This document shows, piece by piece, positions 1-11,890 of a DNA stretch of 64,000 bases (position 1 is its first letter; every line of letters begins with the position of its first letter). The notes beneath the pieces are model-generated. The model was not told the origin of the DNA and did no database searches. It was given only the letters and a program-made list of their open reading frames with translations. Made by a program: the position numbers and the translations under genes. Source of the stretch: Epiperipatus broadwayi (taxonomy: Eukaryota > Onychophora > Udeonychophora > Euonychophora > Peripatidae); contig JAQFVV010001087.1 in assembly GCA_028023455.1 (NCBI GenBank), forward strand, positions 1-64,000, read 5' to 3'.

Positions 1-1032
1 ATATATATCAATCAACTGCATTCAAGAGTATTCTAAAAGGAGTGATTATCAAACATATCTACAAAATTAGACATATGAGCATATGAAGTGAATCTAGAGT
101 CACAAAAGAGAAATAACTTTAGAAATGATAGGGGGGTTATCAGTAATGTACACCTGAATATCTAAACAAATCCCTTACTATGTGAAAGCCGCCTGAAACA
201 GGATTATGGAAGATAAAAGTATGGATATTGTAATAATCATCAATGAGGGACCAAGCATCAAAAGAAGTTACCGATGAGTAGATCAATTGATCTGTGGAAC
301 CGGCATTGCAATGAACTGTTAAAGGAGAGTTATCCACATATTGTTATTCAAACAAATTATTGTTATAAAAAAAAATGTCTTGAATTATTACCACATGTCA
401 TCCACTTTCTAGTGTATACTTAATCACAGTGAAATCTCATAATTAGATCTAGGTGAGTAAAAAGCTGAAGTAAGCTTTTTGAATCAGTGCTCCGTTTGGG
501 AAAACAAACTGATAAATTTCTAGATGTTCCCGTCTCTTTAATGCTATACCCTCTGATGAGCAGGAAATAGTATTGTAGGGGGGGTGATGTCACAATTGGG
601 TACGCCAATTGATATCTACCAAAATATGCTCATTAGGAATACAAAATAAACAAGAGAGGGTGTAAGGAAGATCTAGTCCAGTTACAATATATACATCAGT
701 AATGAATTTTTTTTTGTTTTTGCTAATTAAAATATAGAGAGTATATATTATTTAATTATTTTTTATTTTTAATGATTAATATTTTAAATCTTTAATGTTT
801 CACTTAGAGTGGAAATTATATTAATTTTTACTTTATTTATATAACAATATTTTGGAGCAGATTTAATAAAAGAAAACAGTACATTGTAAAGTTGTTATTC
901 TTAAAACAAATCAAATAAATATAATGAGAGCTAGTGAAGTATTATTATTATTCTAATTGAATTATTGAACTTTAAATATTATTGCAAGTCACATTTTTAA
1001 TTTTTAAATTTTAAATATATTTTGTTTCAAGT

Positions 1033-1036
<4 letters not shown>
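1..1036. other. AT-rich sequence without a recognised gene
   Basis: No gene, RNA or repeat family is recognised. Minus-strand open frames at 140-337 and 420-608 are 62-65 codons long and show no familiar motif, so I treat them as chance. G runs of 6 and 7 occur at 131-136 and 578-584. Confidence 0.5.

Positions 1037-1093
<57 letters not shown>
1037..1093. repeat. (TA)n microsatellite
   Basis: An almost uninterrupted TA dinucleotide run of about 56 nt. It directly abuts the 3' end of the minus-strand RTE-like LINE fragment at 1094, so it may have grown from the simple-repeat tail of that element. A minus-strand open frame that reads through it (poly Tyr-Ile) is an artefact of the repeat joined to the LINE C-terminus. 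Confidence 0.97.
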
Positions 1094-1095
<2 letters not shown>

Positions 1096-1445
1096 TCATT
1101 ATCAACCATTATCAATCCACCTGCAGGATGAAGTGTCTCTCCAAGTTTAATCCATCTTCTCCGATCTTTAGCTCTTCTCCACACCACCCCTGCCCACTTT
1201 CTTATTTCATCCATCCATCTCACATGTGGTTGCTTTCTGGGTCTTTTACAATCTCTTTGAATCCATTTAAAATTTCAATTGTCCATCTATTATCTCTTCT
1301 AGTAATATGTCCAGCCCAACTCCACTTCAATCTTTTAATTTTTTCAATGAGGTCAGTAACACCCAGTTTGTTCTCTTCACCCATACATTGCTTTTATGAC
1401 TTTTCTTGTTACTCCCAACATTAGCATCTCTCCATACATTTTATA
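1094..1445 (-). mobile_element. RTE-like LINE, 3'-terminal fragment
   Basis: Read on the minus strand, this encodes the C-terminal end of an RTE-type reverse transcriptase polyprotein: a segment containing RWMDEIRKWAGVVWRR followed by RRWIKLGETLHPAG. It ends in a TTGATAATGG/TGATGATA tail and then the (TA)n tract. It matches the 3' end of the better-preserved copy at 8044-9172. The coding frame is broken, and only about 350 nt of a multi-kilobase element remains, which is the usual 5' truncation of LINE insertions. It is non-functional. Confidence 0.85.
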
Positions 1446-3480
1446 TATATATAAACAGTAATTTATAGAAAATTATGAATTGTTTTTAAACAAAATGCAA
1501 TCAATAAACATTTTTAAAAAGTCAAATTGAAAAATAACAAAGATTTATGTACGATTCACATTTACACTTGAACAGCTTCATTAGCTATGTATCAGTCCCT
1601 TATCATTTTCAGTCTGATAATTCACATCAAATTTAATGTATGTTAATCAATAAAATATCGACTTCAGCTTACGTATTGTTAAGTTTCAGCACCATATTCT
1701 GTTTTCTTTTATCAATGATATGTTGCTTAATGTAAGCTTTTAAACCAATATTGGATACAGCACCACTAAATATGGATTTATTAGCATCATCAAGTTGTAT
1801 CTATTAGTTACATAAGCCTTACATTAGGTGGGAAAGCAGTGAAAATGAAAAATTGTAATAAATGTTAATAATCTTCAATATTTAGACAAGCCATCAAATT
1901 TAGTCCTATAAGGCAAAAATAATAATTTCATTTATGTTTTAAAAGCCTTTTTACATAAATAATTGGGGCAAAAAGTTGCTTTATGTTATTTATCAATCTA
2001 ATTTGATATTTAAAAATTGTTTATTGATAGCTTTTAACATAAGTTATTTAATTATCTATTTAATAGTACACACACATTCGTATTTACTTATTATAATTGT
2101 ACATAATATTTAATGTTTGATATTTATGTTTTTAGTTTGGAGTGATTTGTATTTTGATTCCCTTTCAATATTGATTTCTATGTAATAATGTTAGCAGAAT
2201 CTCAAAATTGATTCTAAGTTCTGTTGTATTGCTTCAAATGAGGAAATTTGTTATATTATACCTGTCTTCAGAAAACAAGTTATGCACGATATCTAGAGTG
2301 ATGAGTAGATCAATGCTTAAAATTTCCCTGGTTTGAAGATAGAGGTCATTACGGTTAATGCAAAAAGAAAATAAATAATGGCGTCTTATAATATTTTAAG
2401 TTTAGGAATTTTGGTTTTTGTATAATTCATTTCTAGAACTTTAAAGGCGAGATTTAATATAGTTACTTTTTTCTTTATTTTAATTTAATTTGTTCCTTTA
2501 TTTTATAATAAGACATTTTATTCTTTCAGATCGGAAGAGCGTCGTGTAGAGACCAAATGGTAGTGGACCATTTTAGTTATCTATTTTGAAGCCAATAGCT
2601 CTTCTAAATGATAATGAATGCTGATCATTGAAATGGTAAAGACTTAGCTTATACAGAAGCTTCATTTCTATTGCATCTCATTCATATTCTAATAGTAGTT
2701 GACTTCTGTTGATGACCACAATTTACGATAAATCTACCACGAAAGTTTACTCTAATCTTCTGATGATAAAGATTACTAAATAAGAAATGTATGCATTTTT
2801 AAAGGAATAATAGTAATCATCAAAAATACATTATTATTAATATTTTATATACTTTATCCATCCATCGTACAAATACGTACAAATAAGGCAAGATTTAATG
2901 TTTATCTCACCAACATATCTTACAACTCTAAGGACATTTATTAAAACTCATACTAGCAGGTGGTTTCATTGGAGATTTTAATATACATTTAGCAACAGGT
3001 GCTCGAAAGCGGAGGCTGATTTCCTTCTCTGAAGATTACAATTATTTCAGCATTTAATAATTTATATTTATTTCAGAATTAATATACCTTTAATCACAGA
3101 TGATTGAAAATGAGATTTTCTTCTCTCCCACGGGATAGAATATTTAAATTTTGTATAATATAATTGTCAATTTGAATACACCAAGTCTTGAGATAAGCAT
3201 GATCAGTAGTGGTTGGCATATATAAGAATATGCTTTAAAACATAGGTCGATTCACTTAAGTGCTTTTAAACTATTACTGGCAAATGGGTGCACAGAGATT
3301 TCCAATATAAACAGCACATGATTGTAAGTTGATTTCCCTCTCGACAATTAAAAACAAATTTGTACAAAAAATTTTAATGAGATGGTAGGTTTTGTTCTAT
3401 AAAAGTTACAATTTGAGCACTTCTTGGTGATTTTATTTGTATATTTTTAAAAAATACATAATGCTATATATGTAATATAG
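1446..3480. other. AT-rich sequence without a recognised gene
   Basis: I find no open frame of note, no RNA gene and no copy of the repeat families seen elsewhere in the window. The one anomaly is the adapter-like segment at 2528-2549, listed separately. Confidence 0.5.
2528..2549 (+). other. Illumina TruSeq adapter remnant (assembly contamination)
   Basis: A 22-nt stretch beginning AGATCGGAAGAGC and continuing GTCGTGTAG is identical to the start of the reverse complement of the Illumina TruSeq universal adapter. The next bases (AGACC) depart from the adapter. It is G+C-rich inside very A/T-rich sequence. A 22-nt exact match by chance is extremely unlikely, so a read that ran into adapter was probably incorporated during contig building, gap filling or polishing. 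Sequence continuity across this point should not be trusted. Confidence 0.92.
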
Positions 3481-3895
3481 GAGGGATTGAACTCAGACTT
3501 TCTTCACATGACCCACTACTCTCACATGACCCAGCTGATCACACACATTTTGAAAAGATAAACCATTACCAATATATGGTATTTCATGCTAAACCAGCAA
3601 TCGTCAGTTGGTCTGGATTACTATCCTCACACATATAGATAATCGAGTGCTCAGCTTTATATTGAGAGTAGCCAATCTTACATACTTTAATGGACAGGCT
3701 TCAAATTATTCCAACTCACAACTCTTCAGCCTTCCATTTCATTGAAAATCTGATGATGGAATGTTCAAAGCTCTTGTTAGTGCCAAGGTTGTCATCCTAC
3801 CCATGTTGACATATTAGCCATTCTGACCCCTCATGTACAGGAGAATAATCCATTTATACATACATATGTGAAGGATGGGCAGACCTATATATGTA
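3481..3895 (+). repeat. Dispersed repeat R1, copy A
   Basis: About 415 nt, matching 22535-22953 (inverted), 48139-48465 (direct) and a fragment at 15700-15795 (inverted). Conserved blocks include TGAACTCAGACTTTC at the start, GCTAAACCAGCAATCGTCAG, AATGGACAGGCTTCAA, ATTTCATTGAAAATCTGATG and CCCCTCATGTACAGG. The first block resembles a Pol III B box (clearer in copy C, GGTTCGAACTC). No coding capacity is evident. The family is unnamed to me; it could be a SINE or a non-autonomous element. Confidence 0.8.
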
Positions 3896-4848
3896 TATTT
3901 TGGTTTTTTATGTTCCATGCTAACTGATTAGGATTTTTGCTGTTTAATTATGCTTGAGATTTGTTAAGTTTGAGAACTCTACTAGTACTGACACAGATCT
4001 CATGGGTGTTGTAGTGTATCTGTTTCATCTGAAATGACTTCCCCCTACCTTTGTTGAGAATTGAGTTTATTAGTGAAATATTCCATTTTGTAATTATGTT
4101 TTAAAACGTTTGTGCTGAATTAAACATCAGAGATTGTACTTTTATATAAAATTTGATCATAATTATTGGATTGGCAATCATCCAAGCTAATGAAATTTGA
4201 ATTCTATTTCCAAATCTTCGTTATTTTTCTATATGATTTGACTTTAAAAAAATGCTTTTTCTCATATATCACAACCTACTAACAGAAATACTTTGCAGTT
4301 TGACATTAAGCCTTAAAACTTAAATTACTTTTACTTAATTTTTAAAATTATTACTTATAGTTATTTTTCTAATTTTATTGCATTCTGGGAAAGCTGATTT
4401 ATCATTGCAAATGTGCTTAAGAGATTAATATCCTGATTTGAATAGTAACCATGAGGTTTAATCTTTAATTATATAAGCCTTTTGTTTTCATTTTAGTAGT
4501 TTATTAAATAAGAAACAAAATATCAAAGGTGATAAAGATAATAAGTGTTCAATAAAAAGGTCGTTTTCAAAGTTTGCAAACAATAAAAATAACTCTATGT
4601 GATATATTTTAATTGTTCAAGTTTTATATAGAAGTGAAATGTTGAGTTAGGCAATAAATTTGCTTACAAAATATAATTGTAATGATAATCAATTTATATA
4701 ATTGATTATTTTCTTTTTTTTAATTGATTTTTGAAGATAAAATTATGTAATGTGATTAAAATGTCTAGAAATGTATTTAATTGTACGATTTTAAATAATG
4801 TATTTCATTTTTTTAATCATATTACCTTTTTAAATCATATGAAAATAG
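3896..4848. other. AT-rich sequence without a recognised gene
   Basis: Nothing recognisable. The open frame starting at 4731 only becomes G+C-richer where it enters the SINE copy at 4849, so it is not a gene. Confidence 0.5.
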
Positions 4849-4918
4849 TCAAAGCGTTGGTGGCCTTAGCGGTTAGCTTAGCTGCCTTCCAAGTAACTGG
4901 CCCGGTCAACGCCTTGAT
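4849..4918 (+). mobile_element. tRNA-Gly-like SINE, degenerate copy
   Basis: Begins with the family leader GTCAA and then GCGTTGGTGGCC, followed by a D-arm-like GGTTAGCTTAGC and an anticodon-arm-like CTGCCTTCCAAG (TCC anticodon position). The T-arm is deleted: CCCGG runs directly into GTCAACGCC, so the B box is lost. It closes with CTTGATATAC, equivalent to the TTTGACATAT end of other copies. It is a decayed relative of the copy at 34918-35001. Confidence 0.8.
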
Positions 4919-5201
4919 ATACAGTATATATAAATCCACATGAAATAAAAATGCAATCCACGATATTCTTTCATTAGTTTATTATTTTAATAATCTTCAT
5001 CATATTTCTAACATTTTTGGGATTAATTCTTTTAATGTTAAATATTTGATTAGGGTTGATCTTTTTTTTTCATTATCTGCCTAATAGTCCTAATTATTTT
5101 CTGTATGCAAATTATTTAATTTTATTTAGCAATATTTTACCCAGTATCTTTTAAGCATTAGATTACAGTGATTTTTTTACGTATGAATAGAAAAGCAATT
5201 T

Positions 5202-5335
5202 TACAATTAGTTTTTTTTTTCATATGTCATAGCATCGTCCGGGAGGCGAACCCACAACCGTCTGCAAACAACTACTTGCTTGCAAGGCGGTTGCGATGAC
5301 CTCTCGGCTAACAACGCTTGACTACAATTAGTTTT
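5202..5335 (-). mobile_element. tRNA-derived SINE with target-site duplication
   Basis: Minus-strand element with leader AGTCAAGCGTTG, an A-box-like TTAGCCGAGAGG, a CCTTGCAAGC anticodon-arm-like segment, a long variable region, a GTGGGTTCGCCTCCCGG T-arm (B box) and the end CTATGACATATG plus an A tail (T run on the plus strand). Flanking direct repeats TACAATTAGTTTT at 5202-5214 and 5323-5335 are the target-site duplication. Copies of this subfamily also lie at 50600-50742, 51584-51724 and 63961-64000. It is non-coding and was spread by LINE machinery. Confidence 0.9.
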
Positions 5336-5441
5336 GACCTTAGATTTATCCTTCACTAGGCTATCTAATAATCTCATCTTTCATATATACTTGATCATTC
5401 AAAATCATAGGCTTACAAGAACCATAATTGATATACTATAT

Positions 5442-7830
5442 CAATGGTGGTGAACTTTTTTACATGCGCATGCCAAAAATCTTCAAAAAAATATATATTA
5501 AATGATTGGTGCATACCATACAGTTGTTAAATCAAAATATAAATAACTTAATTATCACAGTTTTTTAAAAATTTGTGAAGCAAAATAATAATAACAATAA
5601 ATAATGACCAACAAAATTTCTAAATAAACTAAATACTGTACAAGCGAACGATTATTTATTTAGAAGAACACAAGTTGAATAAAATGTAATAGTAAAAAAT
5701 TAATAGTAATTAAAACAAAATTTTGGAAATAAACAAAATCAACATAAATAGATATTTAAACAAGACGTTTATTTTATATAGCGCGATGTTTTTATAAACT
5801 GTAATACCAATAAGCTAATGCACATGCGCTTTGTAGATGTGTTTGAAAAAGTGGGAGTATTCATTTATATAGTGACATCTACAAAGCGCATGTGCATTAA
5901 CTTATTGGCTTATTAGTATTACAATAAATAGATATTATTTAATGAGATTTTTGCTGTTGTACATTGGATGCTAATTGTTTTATATTTGTTTTACATTTTG
6001 TCACTTTTAATAATGTACATGCTGAACTAGATTCATCTGTCATTCTACTTCTTTGAACTGTCTTTAATTAAATTTATTTCTGAAAATAATGATTCACATG
6101 CATATGTAGGGTAGAAAATTGATAATATAGCGGTCATTAATTTTTTAAATTAATTATTTCAGGATAGCACTTCAGGCAGTCAATAGTTTTTCTTCAGCAT
6201 TCTTTTTACATATGCCCAATAATGGATCATTTTCCATTGTTTCTAACTCATTCCTCAAATCAACAAATTTCTGTTTCCATATAGAACTGGATTGAAAATC
6301 GACTGATTGCATTTCCATATCTTCCAAATTAATCTACTCAAAAATTTCTAACTTGAGACTATCCATTGATATTATGTCTGGGTGTAATATAAATTTTGAT
6401 GTTTCTGAAAATTGTCTGAACTGTGTAAATCTTAAAGAAAACTCATCAATTATCAACTTATTCACATCACAAAAACTCTTTTGTCAATTTTACTTGATCT
6501 GGCTTCTCATGAATTCTAAATCAGTAAAGAACTTTTTTATATTTGGAAAATATTTCAAGGTGTAAGTAATAACATCATGATCAAAAATTTGTAATTTTAG
6601 TTCAAATGGTTTGATTAAATCAAACATGACAACAATTGTTTTATTATAATCTTGCAATTTCACATTTAATTCATTTAGATATGAACACATATCAGTAAAA
6701 AACATTAATTTCAAAAGCCATTCAACATCCATTAATTCATTATATTTTTCAATAATTTTTTTTTATCTAAACACTCAATGCATCTTTGAAGAACTTTCCC
6801 TCGACTTAACTATCGGATATTGTTGTACATAAGTAAGCCATTGTATACTGAGTTCACCTCACCCAATAAATTTAAAATTTTTTGTTTATTTAAAGCTTAC
6901 ATAGATATAAAATTGACTAATTTAGTCACAATGTTCGTAACATCTTCCAGTGGCTTAAAACTGGCCTTCATGCATAACATTTGTTAAAGTATAATGCAAT
7001 GAAAACCCAAAATTGAATGTCCAATACGATTGGTAAATAAACTGAAAAAAACTTTTCTTTTTCAGTCATACTTCAAGCACCATCTGTAGTTACTGATACA
7101 ATTTTGGAAACATCTATTTCTTTTTCAGCAAGTACATTTGAAATTTTGTTACAAATATCTATTCCTTTTGTTGTTGTTACTAATGAAGATAAACTGATCA
7201 ATTTTTTTTTGATATTATTCTTAACACAATAGCGAATAAAAATAGACAAACAAGCTAATCCATTTATGTCTGTACTTTCACCAAGGCAGAGAGAAATTTA
7301 ACTAGATTTTATATCTCTTTTGTTCTTAAGTTATATTGTTAGCCACTTGCAGGATTTATTCTCTGAATAATTTTTGCTTTGTTTTCAAAATCTTCAAAAA
7401 AGAACTGGTGCTCATTTCATCCAAGCTTCTTTCATATATTCTCCATCATTCAAAGGTTTCCCATGTTTGACAATTACATTTGAAATAAAAAAACTGCCAG
7501 CAGTTATATTTGAACAATTTTCGATAAATTTCATTATAGATGTTGATTGAATATTTATATTTTTAAATGCTTAGGCGATATATTCTTTTTGTTCATCTTT
7601 ACTTTTTGCATAGAGCGATTTATGATTGGTCTCATAATGCCATTTTACCCATGATATTGTCAATACAACTGCTCCGGAACATAAAATACATACTGCCTTG
7701 GTGCCTTTGTTAATCATTTCATATTCATCAGTCCACCAATTTTGAAATTCTCTATTGCTTGACAATTTTTGTTTTTTATTTTCATTAGTCATGCAACAAA
7801 TTTATCTAAAAGTAAATTTAAATGAGCTTT
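5442..7830 (-). pseudogene. hAT-superfamily transposase relic (BED-type, GTF2IRD2/ZBED-like)
   Basis: The minus strand carries a broken hAT transposase. The longest open piece (7571-7792, 73 codons) holds a BED-like zinc finger: C35, C38, H52 and H57, with the motifs CILC and HYETNH, after NWWTDEYEMI. Downstream, in shifting frames, come LGESTDI (about 7262-7300), VTTDGA then SM (about 7075-7105), a block DMCSYLNELNVKLQ (6490-6732) typical of this transposase group, and MTDESSSACTLLKV near 6040, equivalent to the C-terminal dimerisation region. Stop codons and frameshifts throughout make it inactive. A plausible terminal inverted repeat start, CAATGGTGGTGAACTTTTTT, is at 5442; I could not find the matching far end near 7.8-8.05 kb. 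A MITE lies inside it at 5801-5922. Confidence 0.85.
5801..5922. mobile_element. Small foldback MITE, 122 bp
   Basis: Inverted terminal arms of about 40 nt: GTAATACCAATAAGCTAATG, then CACATGCGCTTTGTAGATGT, mirrored by ACATCTACAAAGCGCATGTG, then CATTAACTTATTGGCT and TATTAGTATTAC. The loop is about 40 nt. It has no coding capacity. It sits in the 3' part of the hAT relic, either as a later insertion or as part of that element's non-coding DNA. Confidence 0.8.
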
Positions 7831-8043
7831 AATAGTTTTATAAATCAAAGATTTATTATATGTTAAAATGCATTATCATCATTACATTTAAGCAAAGCTT
7901 CAAGCAAAAAAAAAAAGGCATTGATTATGCAATTTTGATTACGTTAAAAAAATGAATGATGTCAACACGTTTAGATCAAAAAAGATTAAGACAGAAAACC
8001 ATTTTATTACTTTTACTTTAGATTTGAAAAAATTTACTTCAAA

Positions 8044-9172
8044 GTGTTATATAGGTATTGAGAGAAGTGATAGACAAATGAATATGAGTTGCCATTATGC
8101 TTTGGATTTGTAGATTATGAAAAGGCATTTGATTCTATAAACATTTCTTCAGTGATTAAAACATTGGATCATCAAGGTATAGATCCAGGATATTGTCACA
8201 TTTTAAAGAATATTTATAAAAATGCAACAGCAACAATTAGATTACATAATGATACTGGGAAATTCAACATTGAGAAGAGTGTAAGACAGGGTGACTCCAT
8301 GTCTCCAAAACTTTTTGCAGCAGTGCTGCAAGAAGTATTTTGTGAATTAAAATGGAAAGCTAAAGGAGTGAAAGTAAATGGAGATTATTTAAGTCATTTA
8401 GATTTTGCAGACGATGTAGTTGTTTTTGCAAATAATGCTTTAGAGCTGCAGGAAATGTTGCAGGAGTTATCAGATGAAAGTAGGACTAAAGATAAATGTT
8501 AAAAAGACTAAAGTAATGTTTAATAGATTTTCTCAAAATATGAAAATAAAGATTGATTATGATGAGTTAGAAGAAGTTAAGTTACAAATATCTTGGTCAG
8601 ATTGTTAATACAGATGGAAACATAATGGATGAAATCAATCGTAGAATTAAACTTGGTTGGAGTGCTTTTGGTAGAAATAACTTGATACTAAAAGGAAATA
8701 TTCCTATGTGTTTGAAAAGGAAGGTTTTTAATAAATGTGTTTTATCAGTTCTTACTTATGGATCTGAGTCTTGGAAACTTAATAGAAGAGCAATAGAGAG
8801 ACTCCAGACCAAATCAAAGAAGTATGGAGAGATGCATGTTGGGAGTAACAAGAAGAGATCGAAAACGCAATGTATGGGTAAGAAAACAAATGGGTGATAC
8901 TGACCTCATTGAAAAAATTAAAAGATTGAAGTGGAGTTGGGATGGACATGTTGCTAATAGAGATGATAATAGATGGACAATTGAAATCTTAAACGGGATT
9001 CCAAGAGATTGTAAAAGACCCAGAAAGAGACCACATGTTAGATGGATGGATGAAATAAGAAAGTGTGCAGGGGTGATGTGGAAAAGAGAAGCTAAAGATC
9101 AGAGAAGATGGATTGAACTTGGAGAGACCTTCATCCTGCAGTAGATTGATAATGGTTGATGATGATAATCTA
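8044..9172 (+). pseudogene. RTE-like LINE, 5'-truncated copy 1 (reverse transcriptase)
   Basis: The best-preserved LINE in the window. The first open piece (8089-8502, 137 codons) holds reverse transcriptase motif A (FVDYEKAFDSI, 8104-8136), motif B (VRQGDSMSPKLF, 8281-8316) and the catalytic motif C as LDFADDVVVFA (8400-8432; FADD where YADD is commoner). A frameshift near 8480 cuts the frame; the continuation reads GLKINVKKTKVMFN. Further broken pieces at 8625-8897 (LTYGSESWKLNRRAIERLQ) and 8824-9144 (RKRPHVRWMDEIRKCAG, then RRWIELGETF) give the thumb and C-terminal region. It ends GATTGATAATGG plus TTGATGATGATAA, a short simple-repeat tail typical of RTE-clade elements. The endonuclease domain and 5' half are missing. 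It is dead because of frameshifts and truncation. Confidence 0.9.
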
Positions 9173-9569
9173 TTTTAAAACTTTCATTGTTCATATAGTG
9201 ATGATAAATTTAATTATTTGACACTCTCAAGAAAGGAAAAATGAATGCTTCAAACACTTCATATCTCTTTAAATATATTCAATAGTTATTTATTTATCAG
9301 AAAAAAATTTTCAAGCCAATTTCAACTTTTAGATGTTAAATTTTAAAAACACATCTATTCCAAACCTTGCAATATAATAATCTATATAAGCAAACAAAAA
9401 TAATTTAAAGCAAAAAAATCTATTATTTAAGTCATTCAATAAGAAGACTATGACAATTAACAATAGGTTTTAATCTACATTGGATATAATTAAAATATTA
9501 AAAGACAATAATTTTTTAATATAATAATGTTAAATCTAAATGTTTTATTTATAATTTACTTTAATCCTC
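9173..9569. other. AT-rich sequence without a recognised gene
   Basis: No open frame, RNA or repeat is recognised between the LINE tail and the start of the second hAT relic. Confidence 0.5.
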
Positions 9570-11890
9570 ACATGTCAAACTGGTGGCCCATGGTCGACAT
9601 GCAGCCCTTGATGTGATTTTTTGTGGCCTGTGACTACTATGCTATGCAATAAAATGAAAACAGAATATGCTGCAAACAATAAATTAATTTTAAAAACTTG
9701 TTAAAAAACAAACTTTTATATTTAATTACATGAACTAAAATATATACAATAATTGTTGGCTACATACATAGGTAATTTATAATTCCTGGGTTACACACAT
9801 AGTTAAATATTTTTGACAACACACTTTTATGATGATGAAGCATTTGAGATATTGATGCACACCAAAGCTGGCAACATTAATAATGTGCTGCCGTGCTTCT
9901 GAGAACAGAAATATGTTCCAGAAAAACTTTAGTCAGCTATTCGTGCCACTGATGTAGCAATCCTATTTGCAAATGTTGGGTTTTTTTAGAATTGTAACAA
10001 AAGACTGTTGTACTAGTTTCTTTGTCCTGATTGGTGTGTTAAAAGTTTGTGAGTTGTTTTCTTTTATAACTAATTCAAAAAATGTAAGTAAACATAGTTG
10101 CAATTTTTTTAATTTTTAAAATTTAAATCTAAAGCCCTATTTTTATTACAGAAAATGTTACTTCCAATGTTAAATAAATAACAAAAGATTGATGACAAGG
10201 GAAGAAAATTTCAAGAAAGGTGGGACATGAACTATTTTTGTATGGAAGTGAACAATAAGATTGTATGCTTAATTTGCAAAGAAACAATTAGTGTCGCTAA
10301 AGAATACAACATTAAGTGACACTATAGCACTAATCACGAAGAACAATTTTCGTATGTAGCCAGCAAGGAGTGCTTACAAAATCCATGAAAAGTAATGAAT
10401 CAGTATCAAGAGCTAGTTATGAAATAAGCTATTTATTAGCAAAACATTCAAAATCATTCATCAATGATTCTTTGATCAAGGAATGTATGATAAAAGCTGC
10501 CAAATTTATCTGTCAAAAAAAGGAAACAAGCATTTTGAGACATCTCATTATCAAGAAATACAGAGGCAGATAAAATTACTGAAATGGCAGATGACATCAC
10601 TTTACAACTATAGGAAATATCTATCAAAATTCTGTTTTTTTCAATTGTGATTGATGAAAGCACGGATATAAGATATATTGCACAAGTTGCTGGTTTTTTT
10701 TTTTGTGTGGTTACGATAATAACTTGAGGATTACCAAAGGATTGTTGTAATTCATTTCTCTTCATGGAACAAAACTGGTGAAGATATTTTTGATGCCGTA
10801 TGGAGTATTTTAGAAAAATTTAACTTGCTTCTTCTTAAGCTCATTTCTGTGACAACTGAATCGATGACAGGTGAAACTAAGGTTTTGTGTCACAAATGAC
10901 AAGGAAATTACAATATGAGTATCCAGATAAACTGAAAATCAAAGCTTTTCATTGCCTCATTCACCAACAAGTTCTCTGTTTAAAATTATTAAAAATGGAT
11001 CAAGTATTTAAAACAGTTACAAAGATAGTCAATTTTATTTAATCAAGAGCATTTAACCATTGCCAATTTACTTCATTCCTTAAAGATTTAGAATCCGAAT
11101 TCGAAGATCTTTCTTATTACACAGAAGTTCATTGGTTGTCCTGCCACAACGTAGAAATGAAAGATGAAAACAAGAAAATATATCTGTTATAAAAGATCCA
11201 TTGTGGGTACAAGACCTAGCATTTTTAACACATATTGCAGGCCATCTGAATAATCTTAATATTACATTGCAAGGCAAAGATCAATTGATACTTAACATTT
11301 ACGATGCAGTTACAGGGTTTGTAAAAAACTGAATTTGTTTAAAAATCATTTGCAAAAGAAAGTTTTGATGTTATTTTACTACATGTGAGCAGTTAAAAGC
11401 ACAAAATCAAAGTTGCTCGTTTTCACAATACTCTGCAAACATTGAAAAAATAAAAAAACGAATTTGTTAAATGTTTTGATGATTTCAAGGAGTTATAAGA
11501 AATTTTTTCTCTTTTCAATGAACCTTTTGCTTTTGAAGTTGAAAAAGCTCTGACTTCGATACAACTGGAATTAATTGAATGATTCGATTTTAAAAAACAA
11601 CAAGAAATAGGAACTCCCAAAATATATTCTTATTTAGATGAAAGATACCCGGAAATTAAAAAAGTTTGCTGCACAAATTTTATGCTTTTTTGGAAGTACA
11701 TACTTATGTGAGTAATTATTTTCTATCAATAAAATTAAATAAAACAGCTTACAGATCAAGATTAACTGATAAACATCTATCTGCCATAATGAAAATTGTT
11801 CTCTGTCTTTGAATCCAGATATTGGAAAACTTGTAGGAGGAAAGCGCTGGCAAGTTTCCGATAAAAACAATAAATTGTAATTTTATAAAT
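9570..11890 (+). pseudogene. hAT-superfamily transposase relic (BED-type), second copy
   Basis: A plus-strand relative of the hAT relic at 5442-7830. Non-coding 5' sequence near 9576 reads CATGTCAAACTGGTGGCCC, the kind of GGCCC-rich leader seen in these elements. From about 10190 the frame gives GRKFQERWDMNYFC, then VCLICKETISV and HYSTNHEEQFSY: a BED-like finger with C-x2-C and H-x4-H. Next come IVIDESTDI (10642-10670), VTTESMTGETKV (about 10852-10887), and near the end SRLTDKHLSAIMKIVLCL (about 11755-11810), then a GKLVGGKRWQVSDK-like closure, i.e. the C-terminal dimerisation region. Many stops and frameshifts show it is inactive. Exact termini and target-site duplication are not identified. 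Confidence 0.85.

Noticed and set aside
1011-1223. Minus-strand frame with a poly Tyr-Ile tail as a novel protein
   Set aside because: It is the end of an RTE-like LINE fused by chance to the translated (TA)n tract.
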